Shown: one piece after another, positions 41,053 to 48,873 of the stretch | Position numbering within the stretch: position 1 is the stretch's first letter | Layout: every line of letters starts with the position of its first letter | NCBI RefSeq assembly: GCF_021283305.1 | Contig: NZ_JAJSOK010000059.1 | Span: 1 to 48,873, forward strand | DNA length: 48,873 nucleotides | Source: Pseudonocardia kujensis | GTDB taxonomy: Bacteria > Actinomycetota > Actinomycetes > Mycobacteriales > Pseudonocardiaceae | Reading direction: 5' to 3' | Notes under the pieces: model-generated | What the model was told of the DNA's origin: nothing | The model's database searches: none | Seen by the model: only the letters and a program-made list of their open reading frames with translations | Program-made: the position numbers and the translations under genes

Positions 41053-41823
41053 GTGACCGAACTCGTGCACCGCGACACCGCCGACGGCGTCGCGACGATC
41101 ACCCTCGACTCCCCCGCCAACCGCAACGCGCTGTCCGCGCAGCTGCGGCGCGAGCTGATCGGACACCTCGACGCCGCGCTCGCCGACGACGCGGCGCGGG
41201 TGATCGTGCTGACCCACACCGGCACCGTGTTCTGCGCCGGGATGGACCTCAAGGAGGCCAAGGGGCAGAGCGCCGGGCAGCAGGGGGTCACCGAGGTCCC
41301 GCGCATCCTCGAGACGATCTGGACCTCGCCCAAGCCCGTCGTCGCCCGGCTCACCGGCCCCGCCCGCGCCGGCGGCGTCGGCCTGGTCGCCGCCTGCGAC
41401 ATCGCCGTCGCCGCCGACACCGCCACCTTCGCCTTCACCGAGGTCCGCCTCGGCGTGGTGCCGGCGGTCATCTCGGTGACCGTCCTGCCGCGCCTGCTGC
41501 CCCGTGCCGCGCACGAGCTCTTCCTCACCGGCGAGACGTTCGACGCCGCCCGCGCCGCGTCGATCGGCCTGCTCAACCGCGCGGTCCCCGCCGACGAGGT
41601 CGAGGCCGAGGTCGCCCGGTACGTCGAGATGCTCCGGCTCGGCGCGCCCGGCGCGCTCGCGGGCGTCAAGGACCTGCTGCGCCGCGAGCGCCCCGGCTCG
41701 CTGTCCGACGACTTCGCGGAGATGAACGCCCTGTCCGCGGACTACTTCGCCGGCGAGGAGGGCCAGGAGGGCATCCGCGCCTTCGGCGAGAAGCGCAGGC
41801 CCAGCTGGGTCACCCCGGGCTGA
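41053..41823 (+). CDS. Enoyl-CoA hydratase/isomerase (crotonase) family protein
   Basis: A 256-residue crotonase. The first oxyanion segment is TVFCAGMDLKEAKG and the second GPARAGGVGLVAACDIAVAAD. The position of the first catalytic Glu of classical hydratases (GGG.E) is Val-Gly-Leu here. The second Glu is kept in FAFTEVRLGVVPA. This pattern suggests a hydratase variant or another crotonase reaction (isomerase, hydrolase). It starts GTG 41053, apparently leaderless, and stands alone. Confidence 0.9.
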   Translation: MTELVHRDTADGVATITLDSPANRNALSAQLRRELIGHLDAALADDAARVIVLTHTGTVFCAGMDLKEAKGQSAGQQGVTEVPRILETIWTSPKPVVARLTGPARAGGVGLVAACDIAVAADTATFAFTEVRLGVVPAVISVTVLPRLLPRAAHELFLTGETFDAARAASIGLLNRAVPADEVEAEVARYVEMLRLGAPGALAGVKDLLRRERPGSLSDDFAEMNALSADYFAGEEGQEGIRAFGEKRRPSWVTPG

Positions 41824-41830
41824 GCACCCC

Positions 41831-41874
41831 GACCCAGGGCAGCGACCCAGGGCAGCTCTGCGCCCCAGGGCAGC
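41831..41874. repeat. Short direct repeats after the crotonase gene
   Basis: GACCCAGGGCAGC occurs twice head to tail (41831-41856), and CCCCAGGGCAGC again at 41863-41874, in the 59-nt gap between convergent genes. Confidence 0.7.
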
Positions 41875-41882
41875 ACTGCGGC

Positions 41883-42473
41883 TCAGGGCCGCCAGGCGGG
41901 GTCCCGCCCGCTCACGCCGAGCGCCCGCTCGAACGCGGGCGCGCCGGCGTCGACGGGCACCTCGGGGCCGATCCAGCCGGCCTCGCGGCCCATCGTGGCC
42001 ATGCCCGTCATCGCCTCCAGCGCGGCGTCGCCGAGCGCGGGCGACGCGCTGAACGGCTGCCCGGTCGCCACGGCGAGGTCCCAGGCGTGCACCACGAACT
42101 CTCCGGTCATCATCGCGCCGATCACGCCCGCGGGCATCGGGCCGCCGCCGAGGTGCGACTCGCCCTCCCACACCCGCGGCTCCGCCCAGGCCACGGCGGC
42201 CGCGACACCCTCCTTCTCCACGGCGGCGGCCCACTCCCGCTCCGGCAGGTCGCGCAGGAACGGCGCCCGGTCGTTCGTGCCCCACGCCTCCGGCCAGGCC
42301 TCGCGGGTGGCGGCGTGGTGCGCCAGCAGGAAGCCGAACGCGAGGTGGTTCACGAGGTCGGCGACGGTGTAGTCGGCGCACGGCGTCGGGTCGGCGTACC
42401 GCTCGGGCGCGGCGCCGCGGATCGTCGCGACGGCGAGGTCGACGGCGTCGGTGAACAGCGTCTGTTCGCTCAT
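41883..42473 (-). CDS. DinB-like / TIGR03086-family metal-binding protein
   Basis: A 196-residue four-helix-bundle protein similar to actinobacterial mycothiol-dependent DinB-like families. The pattern PTPCADYTVADLVNHLAFG contains the first metal-ligand His. FVVHAWDLAVATGQP carries the HxWD ligand motif near the end. Members are often mycothiol-S-transferase-like. I chose ATG 42473 with GAGG 9 nt upstream; an upstream ATG at 42524 is possible. It diverges from the sirtuin gene. Confidence 0.85.
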   Translation of the reverse strand: MSEQTLFTDAVDLAVATIRGAAPERYADPTPCADYTVADLVNHLAFGFLLAHHAATREAWPEAWGTNDRAPFLRDLPEREWAAAVEKEGVAAAVAWAEPRVWEGESHLGGGPMPAGVIGAMMTGEFVVHAWDLAVATGQPFSASPALGDAALEAMTGMATMGREAGWIGPEVPVDAGAPAFERALGVSGRDPAWRP

Positions 42474-42525
42474 GTCCGCCAGCCTCGTCGGCCGCGAGCG
42501 CCGCGCATTGCACATTCGCGCCACG

Positions 42526-42531
42526 TACCCT
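42526..42531 (+). promoter_or_regulatory. Candidate -10 box for leaderless sirtuin gene
   Basis: TACCCT lies 7 nt before GTG 42539; a GGAG within the gap is too close to serve well as ribosome-binding site. Confidence 0.45.
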
Positions 42532-42538
42532 GGAGATC

Positions 42539-43438
42539 GTGCCCCAGGCCCTGTCCTCCCCCGTCGACGAGGCGCTCGACCTGCTCGCGGGGCGCCCGGT
42601 CGTCGCGTTGACCGGCGCCGGGCTCTCCACGGACTCCGGCATCCCGGACTACCGCGGCCCCGGCTCGCCGCTGCGGCGCCCGATGACCTACGGCGAGTTC
42701 GTCTCGGGCCCCGTGGCGCAGCGCCGGTACTGGGCCCGCAGCCACGTCGGCTGGGCCCGGATGCGCCGCGCGGTGCCGAACCCCGGGCACCTCGCCCTCG
42801 CCGACCTCGAGCGCCGCGGGGTGCTCCGGGGCGTGATCACGCAGAACGTCGACGGGCTGCACGCCGAGGCCGGCCAGCGCGCGCTGATCGACCTGCACGG
42901 CCGGATCGCCGACGTCGTCTGCCTGTCCTGCCGGGCGATCAGCTCGCGGGCCGTGCTGCAGGAGCGCTTCGAGGAGGCCAACCCCGGGTTCGCCGCGTCC
43001 ATCGGCCCGGAGATCGAGACCGCGCCCGACGGCGACGTCCTGCTGGAGCGGACGGAGGGCTTCCGGTTGGTCGGCTGCGCCGCGTGCGGCGGCCCGCTCA
43101 AGCCCGACGTCGTGTTCTTCGGGGAGAACGTGCCGAAGGACCGGGTCGCCCGGGCCTACGCGATGGTCGACGCGCTGCGGGGGGAGGGCGGCGCGCTCCT
43201 GGTGGCCGGTTCCTCGCTGACCGTCATGTCCGGGCTGCGGTTCGTGAAGCACGCCGCGAAGCACGACGTGCCCGTGGTCATCGTGAACCGGGGCGAGACC
43301 CGCGGCGACCCGCTGGCCGCCCTGCGCGTCGACGCGGGCTGCTCCGAGGTGCTCTCCGCGCTGGCCGGCGCGTGCGACGGTTCCCTGGTGGACACCGTGG
43401 ACGCCCCGATCCCGCAGTGGCGGGACCTGGCCCCCTAG
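42539..43438 (+). CDS. Sir2-family NAD-dependent protein deacylase
   Basis: A 299-residue sirtuin. The NAD-binding motif is VALTGAGLSTDSGIPDYRG, the catalytic segment TQNVDGLHAEAG followed by LHG, and the zinc site CLSC and CAAC. The last Rossmann part has LLVAGSSLTVMSGLRF and VIVNRGETRGD. The pattern is like class II (SIRT4-type) enzymes. It is cytosolic and removes acyl groups from lysines using NAD+. Its stop abuts a small membrane protein gene on the other strand. Confidence 0.95.
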   Translation: MPQALSSPVDEALDLLAGRPVVALTGAGLSTDSGIPDYRGPGSPLRRPMTYGEFVSGPVAQRRYWARSHVGWARMRRAVPNPGHLALADLERRGVLRGVITQNVDGLHAEAGQRALIDLHGRIADVVCLSCRAISSRAVLQERFEEANPGFAASIGPEIETAPDGDVLLERTEGFRLVGCAACGGPLKPDVVFFGENVPKDRVARAYAMVDALRGEGGALLVAGSSLTVMSGLRFVKHAAKHDVPVVIVNRGETRGDPLAALRVDAGCSEVLSALAGACDGSLVDTVDAPIPQWRDLAP

Positions 43439-43621
43439 TCAGGGTCGGTTGCGGCGCGCGAGTGCGGCGGTGACCACACCGGCGGCCCGGTCCAGCAGCC
43501 CCGCGACGACCCAGCACAACGGCAGCACCACCACGATCGCCAGCCCGACCTGCAGCGGGAACGCGAGCTGTGTCAGCCACAGCTCCAGCGCGTCCCACCA
43601 GTCCGCGATCGCCCTCGCCAC
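43439..43621 (-). CDS. Small single-span membrane protein
   Basis: A 60-residue protein with an amphipathic start (ARAIADWWDALELWLTQLAFP) and one membrane segment (LQVGLAIVVVLPLCWVVAGLL). The basic end (ALARRNRP) should be cytoplasmic. TACCGT at 43629-43634 (minus strand) is 7 nt before GTG 43621, so I prefer this leaderless start; GTG 43630 would add three residues but overlap that box. Function unknown. It diverges from the quinone-reductase-like gene. Confidence 0.65.
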   Translation of the reverse strand: MARAIADWWDALELWLTQLAFPLQVGLAIVVVLPLCWVVAGLLDRAAGVVTAALARRNRP

Positions 43622-43652
43622 GGTTGACACGGTAGCGCCGGGACGGGCGGGT

Positions 43653-43658
43653 TAGGTT
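43653..43658 (+). promoter_or_regulatory. Candidate -10 box for leaderless quinone-reductase-like gene
   Basis: TAGGTT is 6 nt before ATG 43665. A perfect TTGACA at 43624-43629 is 23 nt upstream, too far for a normal -35. Confidence 0.4.
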
Positions 43659-43664
43659 CTGGGC

Positions 43665-44630
43665 ATGTTCGCCGTCTACGCCGCTGAGCCCAACGCCGAC
43701 GCTCCGCTCGACTCGCTGACCGTCGGCGAGCGTCCCGACCCCGAGGTCCCCGAGGGCTGGGTCAAGGTCCGGGTCACCGCCGCCAGCCTCAACATGCACG
43801 ACCTCTGGACGCTCCGGGGTGTCGGCATCAAGCCCGAGCAGTTCCCGATGATCCTCGGCTGCGACGGCGCCGGCACCCTCTCCGACGGCACCGAGGTCGT
43901 CCTGCACTCGATCATCGGCGACCCGGACTGGAGCGGCGACGAGACGCTCGACCCCAAGCGCACGCTCCTCACCGAGAAGCACCAGGGCGCGATGGCGGAC
44001 CACATCGTGGTCCCGAAGCGCAACGCCGTTCCCAAGCCCGAGGGCATCACCGCGAGCCAGGCGGCCGTGATGGGCACCGCGTGGCTGACCGCCTACCGGA
44101 TGCTGTTCACCAAGTCCGGGCTGCACCCCGGGCAGACGATGCTCGTGCAGGGCGCGTCCGGCGGCGTGTCCACCGCGCTGGTCCAGCTCGGCCGCGCGGC
44201 CGGGATGACGGTCTGGGTGACCGGACGCACCGAGGAGAAGCGCAACCTCGCCGAGAAGCTCGGCGCGCACGCCGTCTTCGAGTCCGGCGCGAAGCTCCCC
44301 GGCAAGGTCGACGCCGTGTTCGAGTCGGTCGGCGAGGCCACCTGGAAGCACTCCATGCGCGCCCTGCGGCCCGGCGGCGCGATCATCTGCTGCGGCTCGA
44401 CGAGCGGGCCCAACCCCGGCGCCGACCTGCAGCGGCTGTTCTTCCTCCAGCTCCGCGTCGAGGGCTCGACGATGGGCACGCGGCAGGAGCTGGCGGACCT
44501 GCTGAGCTTCGTCGCCAACGCCGGCATCAGCCCCGAGATCGGGCTCGAGCTTCCGCTCGAGCGGGCCGAGGAGGGCTTTCGGGCGATGCTGGACGGGAAC
44601 ACAGCGGGCAAGATCGTGTTCACGCACTGA
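43665..44630 (+). CDS. Medium-chain dehydrogenase/reductase, quinone oxidoreductase-like
   Basis: A 321-residue zinc-independent-type MDR protein. The GroES-like half includes VRVTAASLNMHDLWTLRGVG and FPMILGCDGAGTL. The Rossmann half has MLVQGASGGVSTALVQLGRAAG (AxxGxxG-type NADPH site) and ends GFRAMLDGNTAGKIVFTH. No structural zinc cysteine cluster is seen. It probably reduces an activated double bond or quinone using NADPH. Confidence 0.93.
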   Translation: MFAVYAAEPNADAPLDSLTVGERPDPEVPEGWVKVRVTAASLNMHDLWTLRGVGIKPEQFPMILGCDGAGTLSDGTEVVLHSIIGDPDWSGDETLDPKRTLLTEKHQGAMADHIVVPKRNAVPKPEGITASQAAVMGTAWLTAYRMLFTKSGLHPGQTMLVQGASGGVSTALVQLGRAAGMTVWVTGRTEEKRNLAEKLGAHAVFESGAKLPGKVDAVFESVGEATWKHSMRALRPGGAIICCGSTSGPNPGADLQRLFFLQLRVEGSTMGTRQELADLLSFVANAGISPEIGLELPLERAEEGFRAMLDGNTAGKIVFTH

Positions 44631-44667
44631 CACCGGTAACGTTGCTGTCGCGGTCTTCTCCTCGCGA

Positions 44668-44678
44668 ATTGCGGCAAT
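44668..44678. promoter_or_regulatory. Candidate MarR operator
   Basis: ATTGC-G-GCAAT is a perfect dyad with TTGC/GCAA arms, the usual half-site type of MarR-family operators. It lies 17 nt upstream of the candidate -10 box of the MarR gene, so binding would block the promoter. Confidence 0.5.
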
Positions 44679-44694
44679 CGGGCCGCACAGCAAG

Positions 44695-44700
44695 TACAGT
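44695..44700 (+). promoter_or_regulatory. Candidate -10 box for MarR gene
   Basis: TACAGT lies 8 nt before GTG 44709, supporting that start as leaderless over the internal ATG 44754. Confidence 0.4.
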
Positions 44701-44708
44701 CGGTCATC

Positions 44709-45191
44709 GTGCCTGAGCCACTTAGTCCCCCGGCGCCGGTGCACGGTCGAACCATGACCGTCCCGGCGCCGCGCGTCCCCGGTCTCGTCGAGCTCCTCGA
44801 CCGGGTGGAGCGCGCCGTCGCGGCGTCGCTCACCCCGGCCACCTCGGCGCAGGGCGTCAGCCGCGACGGCTGGCGGGTCCTGCTGATGCTCGCCCGCGGC
44901 GGTGGTGGCCGCAGCATGGGTGAGATCGCCTCGCACACCGCGCTGCCGGCCCCCACCGCGACGCGCGTCGTCGACCGCCTGGTCGCCGACGGGCACGCCT
45001 ACCGGCAGAACGACCCGGTGGACCGAAGACGGGTGCTGGTGCATCTCGCCGCAGGCGGCCGCGAGGTCGTGGAGCGCGTGTGCGGGAGCATCGAGCGCCG
45101 CGTGGGCACCGCCCTCGGCGCCGTCCGGACCCCGGAACGCGTGCAGCTCGCCCGCCTCCTCGACGACCTGGCGAACCCCGACCCCGAGTAG
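44709..45191 (+). CDS. MarR-family transcription regulator
   Basis: A 160-residue winged-helix regulator. SRDGWRVLLMLARGGGGRSMGEIASHTALPAPTATRVVDRLVADG is the recognition region, and NDPVDRRRVLVHLAAGG is the wing with the conserved DxRR. Start GTG 44709 is supported by the -10 box; ATG 44754 would give 145 residues. It probably represses itself and perhaps the quinone-reductase-like gene upstream, in response to a phenolic or oxidant ligand (inference). Confidence 0.92.
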   Translation: MPEPLSPPAPVHGRTMTVPAPRVPGLVELLDRVERAVAASLTPATSAQGVSRDGWRVLLMLARGGGGRSMGEIASHTALPAPTATRVVDRLVADGHAYRQNDPVDRRRVLVHLAAGGREVVERVCGSIERRVGTALGAVRTPERVQLARLLDDLANPDPE

Positions 45192-45290
45192 AGCTCCCCG
45201 GCCACCCCGAGCTCCCCGGCTCCCTTCGCCCCCCGTACCCGGCTCAGCAGCGACGCCGGGCCCCCCGGTCCCCGGTCACCCCGCCGCGGC

Positions 45291-47132
<1,842 letters not shown>

Positions 47133-47251
47133 TCAGACATCCATTCCGGTACGGGGTCTCCTTCATCGTCCCACGTCGCCCGATCGGGCCGCGCAGGCCC
47201 GCGCCCGGGCGCGGCACGTGTGAGGCGGACCACCGTCGGGTATCCGCCGCC

Positions 47252-48202
47252 ATGGATTCCGTGAGCACCGGTACCCCGTCCCCGTCCGGGTCCACCTCCG
47301 GCGCACCCGCCCCGACGGGCCCGGGGCCGGACCCGTCCGCCGACCCCGCCACCCGGCAGACCGCCCGCCCCCACGAGGCCGCCGGGCCGCGGGAGTGGGT
47401 CGGGCGGACGGTGCGCGGGCGGTCGGGGAGCACCGTCGGGAAGCTCGCGGACGTCGTCGACGGGCCGGACGGCACCCCGTGGGGCGTCGTGCAGCCGAGG
47501 CTCGGCGGCGCGCGCACCATCCCGCTCGCGGGGGCGGTGCCCGACGACCGCGGGGTCACCGTGCCGATCGACCGCCGCACCCTGCGCAGCGCTCCCCACC
47601 GCCGGGAGCCCGACCACGACCTCGCCCAGCACTACACGAGCCGCGGCGCGCTCACCGCCGCCCACGAGTACCAGCACGAGCGGTTCGGTGGTCTCAAGAT
47701 CGGGTCCGCGTTCTTCGGCTGGCTCGTCGCCGTGGGCCTCACCGTGCTGCTCGGTGCGCTCGCCTCGCTCGTCGTGCGGCTGACCGGGGTGTCGCCGGAC
47801 ATGAGCGGCGGGCCCGGCCAGGACCCGCGGATGCTCGGTGTCGCCGGGGGGATCGTCGCGGTCGTCGTGATGCTGCTGGCCTACTACGCGGGCGGGTACG
47901 TCGCCGGCCGGCTCGCCCGGTTCGACGGCGCCCGCAACGGGGTCGCGGTCTGGGCGACGGGCCTGGTCGTCACGGCCGCGGTCTCGGTCGCGACCGCCGT
48001 GACGGGCACCACCGACAGCCTGTTCACCGCGCTGCGCGTGCCCGGCGTGGCGGTCTCCGGCGAGTCGTTGACCCTCTCCGGCGTGATCGCGCTGCTGATC
48101 GCTGCGGTCGTCGCGCTGATCGGCGCGGTCGTGGGCGGCAAGGCGGGCGAGCGCTACCACCGCCGGGTGGACCGGGCGGCGGAGTCGGCGCTCACCCCCT
48201 GA
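47252..48202 (+). CDS. PRC-barrel-like membrane protein
   Basis: A 316-residue protein. The N-terminus is Pro/Ser/Thr-rich (1-45). A PRC-barrel-like domain follows (about 48-110: WVGRTVRGRSGSTVGKLADVVDGPDGTPWGVVQPRLGG). A linker leads to four membrane segments: FFGWLVAVGLTVLLGALASLVV, GVAGGIVAVVVMLLAYYAGGYVAG, AVWATGLVVTAAVSVATAV and GVIALLIAAVVALIGAVVGG. It is a stress- or envelope-related protein of unknown function. It diverges from lepA. Confidence 0.8.
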   Translation: MDSVSTGTPSPSGSTSGAPAPTGPGPDPSADPATRQTARPHEAAGPREWVGRTVRGRSGSTVGKLADVVDGPDGTPWGVVQPRLGGARTIPLAGAVPDDRGVTVPIDRRTLRSAPHRREPDHDLAQHYTSRGALTAAHEYQHERFGGLKIGSAFFGWLVAVGLTVLLGALASLVVRLTGVSPDMSGGPGQDPRMLGVAGGIVAVVVMLLAYYAGGYVAGRLARFDGARNGVAVWATGLVVTAAVSVATAVTGTTDSLFTALRVPGVAVSGESLTLSGVIALLIAAVVALIGAVVGGKAGERYHRRVDRAAESALTP

Positions 48203-48224
48203 CGAGCCTCACGGCAGGCCGCCC

Positions 48225-48280
48225 GAACCCACTGCTCGGAACCCACTGACCGGAACCCATCGACCGGAACCCGCTGCTCG
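48225..48280. repeat. 14-bp tandem repeat, four units
   Basis: Four units of 14 bp, GAACCCACTGCTCG and variants (GAACCCACTGACCG, GAACCCATCGACCG, GAACCCGCTGCTCG), lie in the gap between convergent genes. Unit length is not a multiple of three, which fits non-coding sequence. Confidence 0.85.
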
Positions 48281-48291
48281 GACTCCGCCGG

Positions 48292-48870
48292 TCAGGGCCC
48301 GCTGCCGTCCCACTCGTCGAGCGGGGCGCAGTGCCAGCGCCAGCTCTCCAGCCGCGGTCGCGCGCCCAGGGGCGCGCGGCCGTTGGCCCAGCGCAGCGTG
48401 GGCCAGGACCGTTCGTCGTGCGGCGCCCACGGGAACAGCCGGCGGAGGACGTGGAGGGCGAGGTGCGCGTCGGGCTCGAAGGCGAGTCCGAGGCCGCGGG
48501 CGGCGTCGTCGGTGTGCACCAGCAGCTCGTCGCAGGCCATCGCCGCGAACCCCGAGGGGTCGGCGGCCCCGTCCGGGTGGAAGCCGCGGGCGTCGTCGGC
48601 GCAGGCGTCGATCGTGGCGGCCAGGACGAACGCCCCGGCGTGCACGGCCGCCAGCAGCGTGGCCGGCGGCCGGTCGGCGTGCACCCGCACCTCGAGCGCG
48701 TCGACCTCCGCCGGGCCGCCCGCGAGGTCCACGGCGTAGAAGTGGAGCACCCGCGCGAGGTGCGCGACGACCTCGGACACCGTCATGTCGAGCGTGCCCG
48801 CCCGCGCCGACCAGTCCCGCCCGAGCGCGCCGCAGAGCAGGCCGGTGCAGGCGGCGGCCGCGGAACGCAC
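48292..48870 (-). CDS. Maleylpyruvate isomerase N-terminal / DinB-like protein, start at or beyond window edge
   Basis: At least 192 residues of a DinB-fold protein. The N-terminal part RSAAAACTGLLCGALGRDWSARAG and MTVSEVVAHLARVLHFYAVDLAGG match mycothiol-dependent maleylpyruvate isomerase-like proteins. CDELLVHTDDAARGLGLAFEPD contains the second metal-site region. A GTG at 48870 could be the start, but the frame stays open to the window edge, so a few residues may be missing. Function unknown. Confidence 0.75.
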   Translation of the reverse strand: MRSAAAACTGLLCGALGRDWSARAGTLDMTVSEVVAHLARVLHFYAVDLAGGPAEVDALEVRVHADRPPATLLAAVHAGAFVLAATIDACADDARGFHPDGAADPSGFAAMACDELLVHTDDAARGLGLAFEPDAHLALHVLRRLFPWAPHDERSWPTLRWANGRAPLGARPRLESWRWHCAPLDEWDGSGP

Positions 48871-48873
48871 GTC

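Noticed and set aside
43624..43658. TTGACA/TAGGTT as a complete promoter
   Set aside because: The spacer is 23 nt, outside the 16-19 nt range; only the -10 box was kept.

Overview
This window is very GC-rich, has strong G/C preference at third codon positions and many GTG starts, and carries an actinobacterial gene set (HrcA–DnaJ–RsmE, HemW, LepA, an APS-reductase sulfur operon, LLM-class flavin/F420 oxidoreductases, SpoIIE/RsbW/STAS proteins). It looks like a chromosomal segment of an actinomycete, plausibly Pseudonocardiales; the family-level placement is inference. I see no rRNA, tRNA, insertion sequence, phage genes or CRISPR array.

Layout. 1-2.5 kb: a ThDP-dependent enzyme and a cyclase-family amidohydrolase, meeting the end of an unknown gene at the left edge. 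2.7-5.7 kb: hrcA-dnaJ-rsmE, heat-shock and rRNA-modification genes. 5.7-6.3 kb: non-coding, with a 12-bp minisatellite. 6.3-9.2 kb: an exported LolA/RseB-like protein translationally coupled to a two-gene ABC transporter. 9.2-14.3 kb: a GH26-like hydrolase diverging from a cellulose-synthase-like glycosyltransferase coupled to a STAS protein, converging on an RsbW-like kinase and a GAF-SpoIIE phosphatase; together they look like an exopolysaccharide synthase with its own partner-switching control. 14.4-19.4 kb: a lipase-like hydrolase, hemW, a low-complexity membrane-anchored protein and a Ser/Thr kinase.

19.5-26.8 kb is a sulfur-assimilation block: a 26-aa leader peptide ending in LCRR, sulfite reductase, a 56-aa zinc-ribbon protein, APS reductase, both ATP sulfurylase subunits, a 22-bp tandem repeat, sirohydrochlorin chelatase, a second leader-like small ORF and a TauE/SafE exporter. 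Sulfate is adenylated by CysDN, reduced by CysH, and sulfite is reduced by the siroheme enzyme whose cofactor needs the chelatase. 26.9-31.6 kb: an FAD/NAD(P)-binding protein, a 71-aa hyperacidic protein, a dynamin-like protein that lacks a GTPase domain, and an SsuD-like monooxygenase, ending in three palindromes spaced exactly 41 bp apart.

31.7-39.5 kb holds catabolic genes: a phenylacetate-CoA-ligase-like enzyme, an F420-type LLM oxidoreductase, a hot-dog thioesterase, an XRE/MmyB-type regulator, and an LLM monooxygenase/two-hydrolase operon behind an AraC regulator. 39.6-48.9 kb is mixed housekeeping and accessory: small VOC and YjbR proteins, a frameshifted gene remnant, a crotonase, a DinB-like protein, a sirtuin, a quinone-reductase-like enzyme, a MarR regulator, lepA and a PRC-barrel membrane protein. 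Many genes have a TANNNT-type -10 box only 6-8 nt before the start codon, suggesting that leaderless transcripts are common here.
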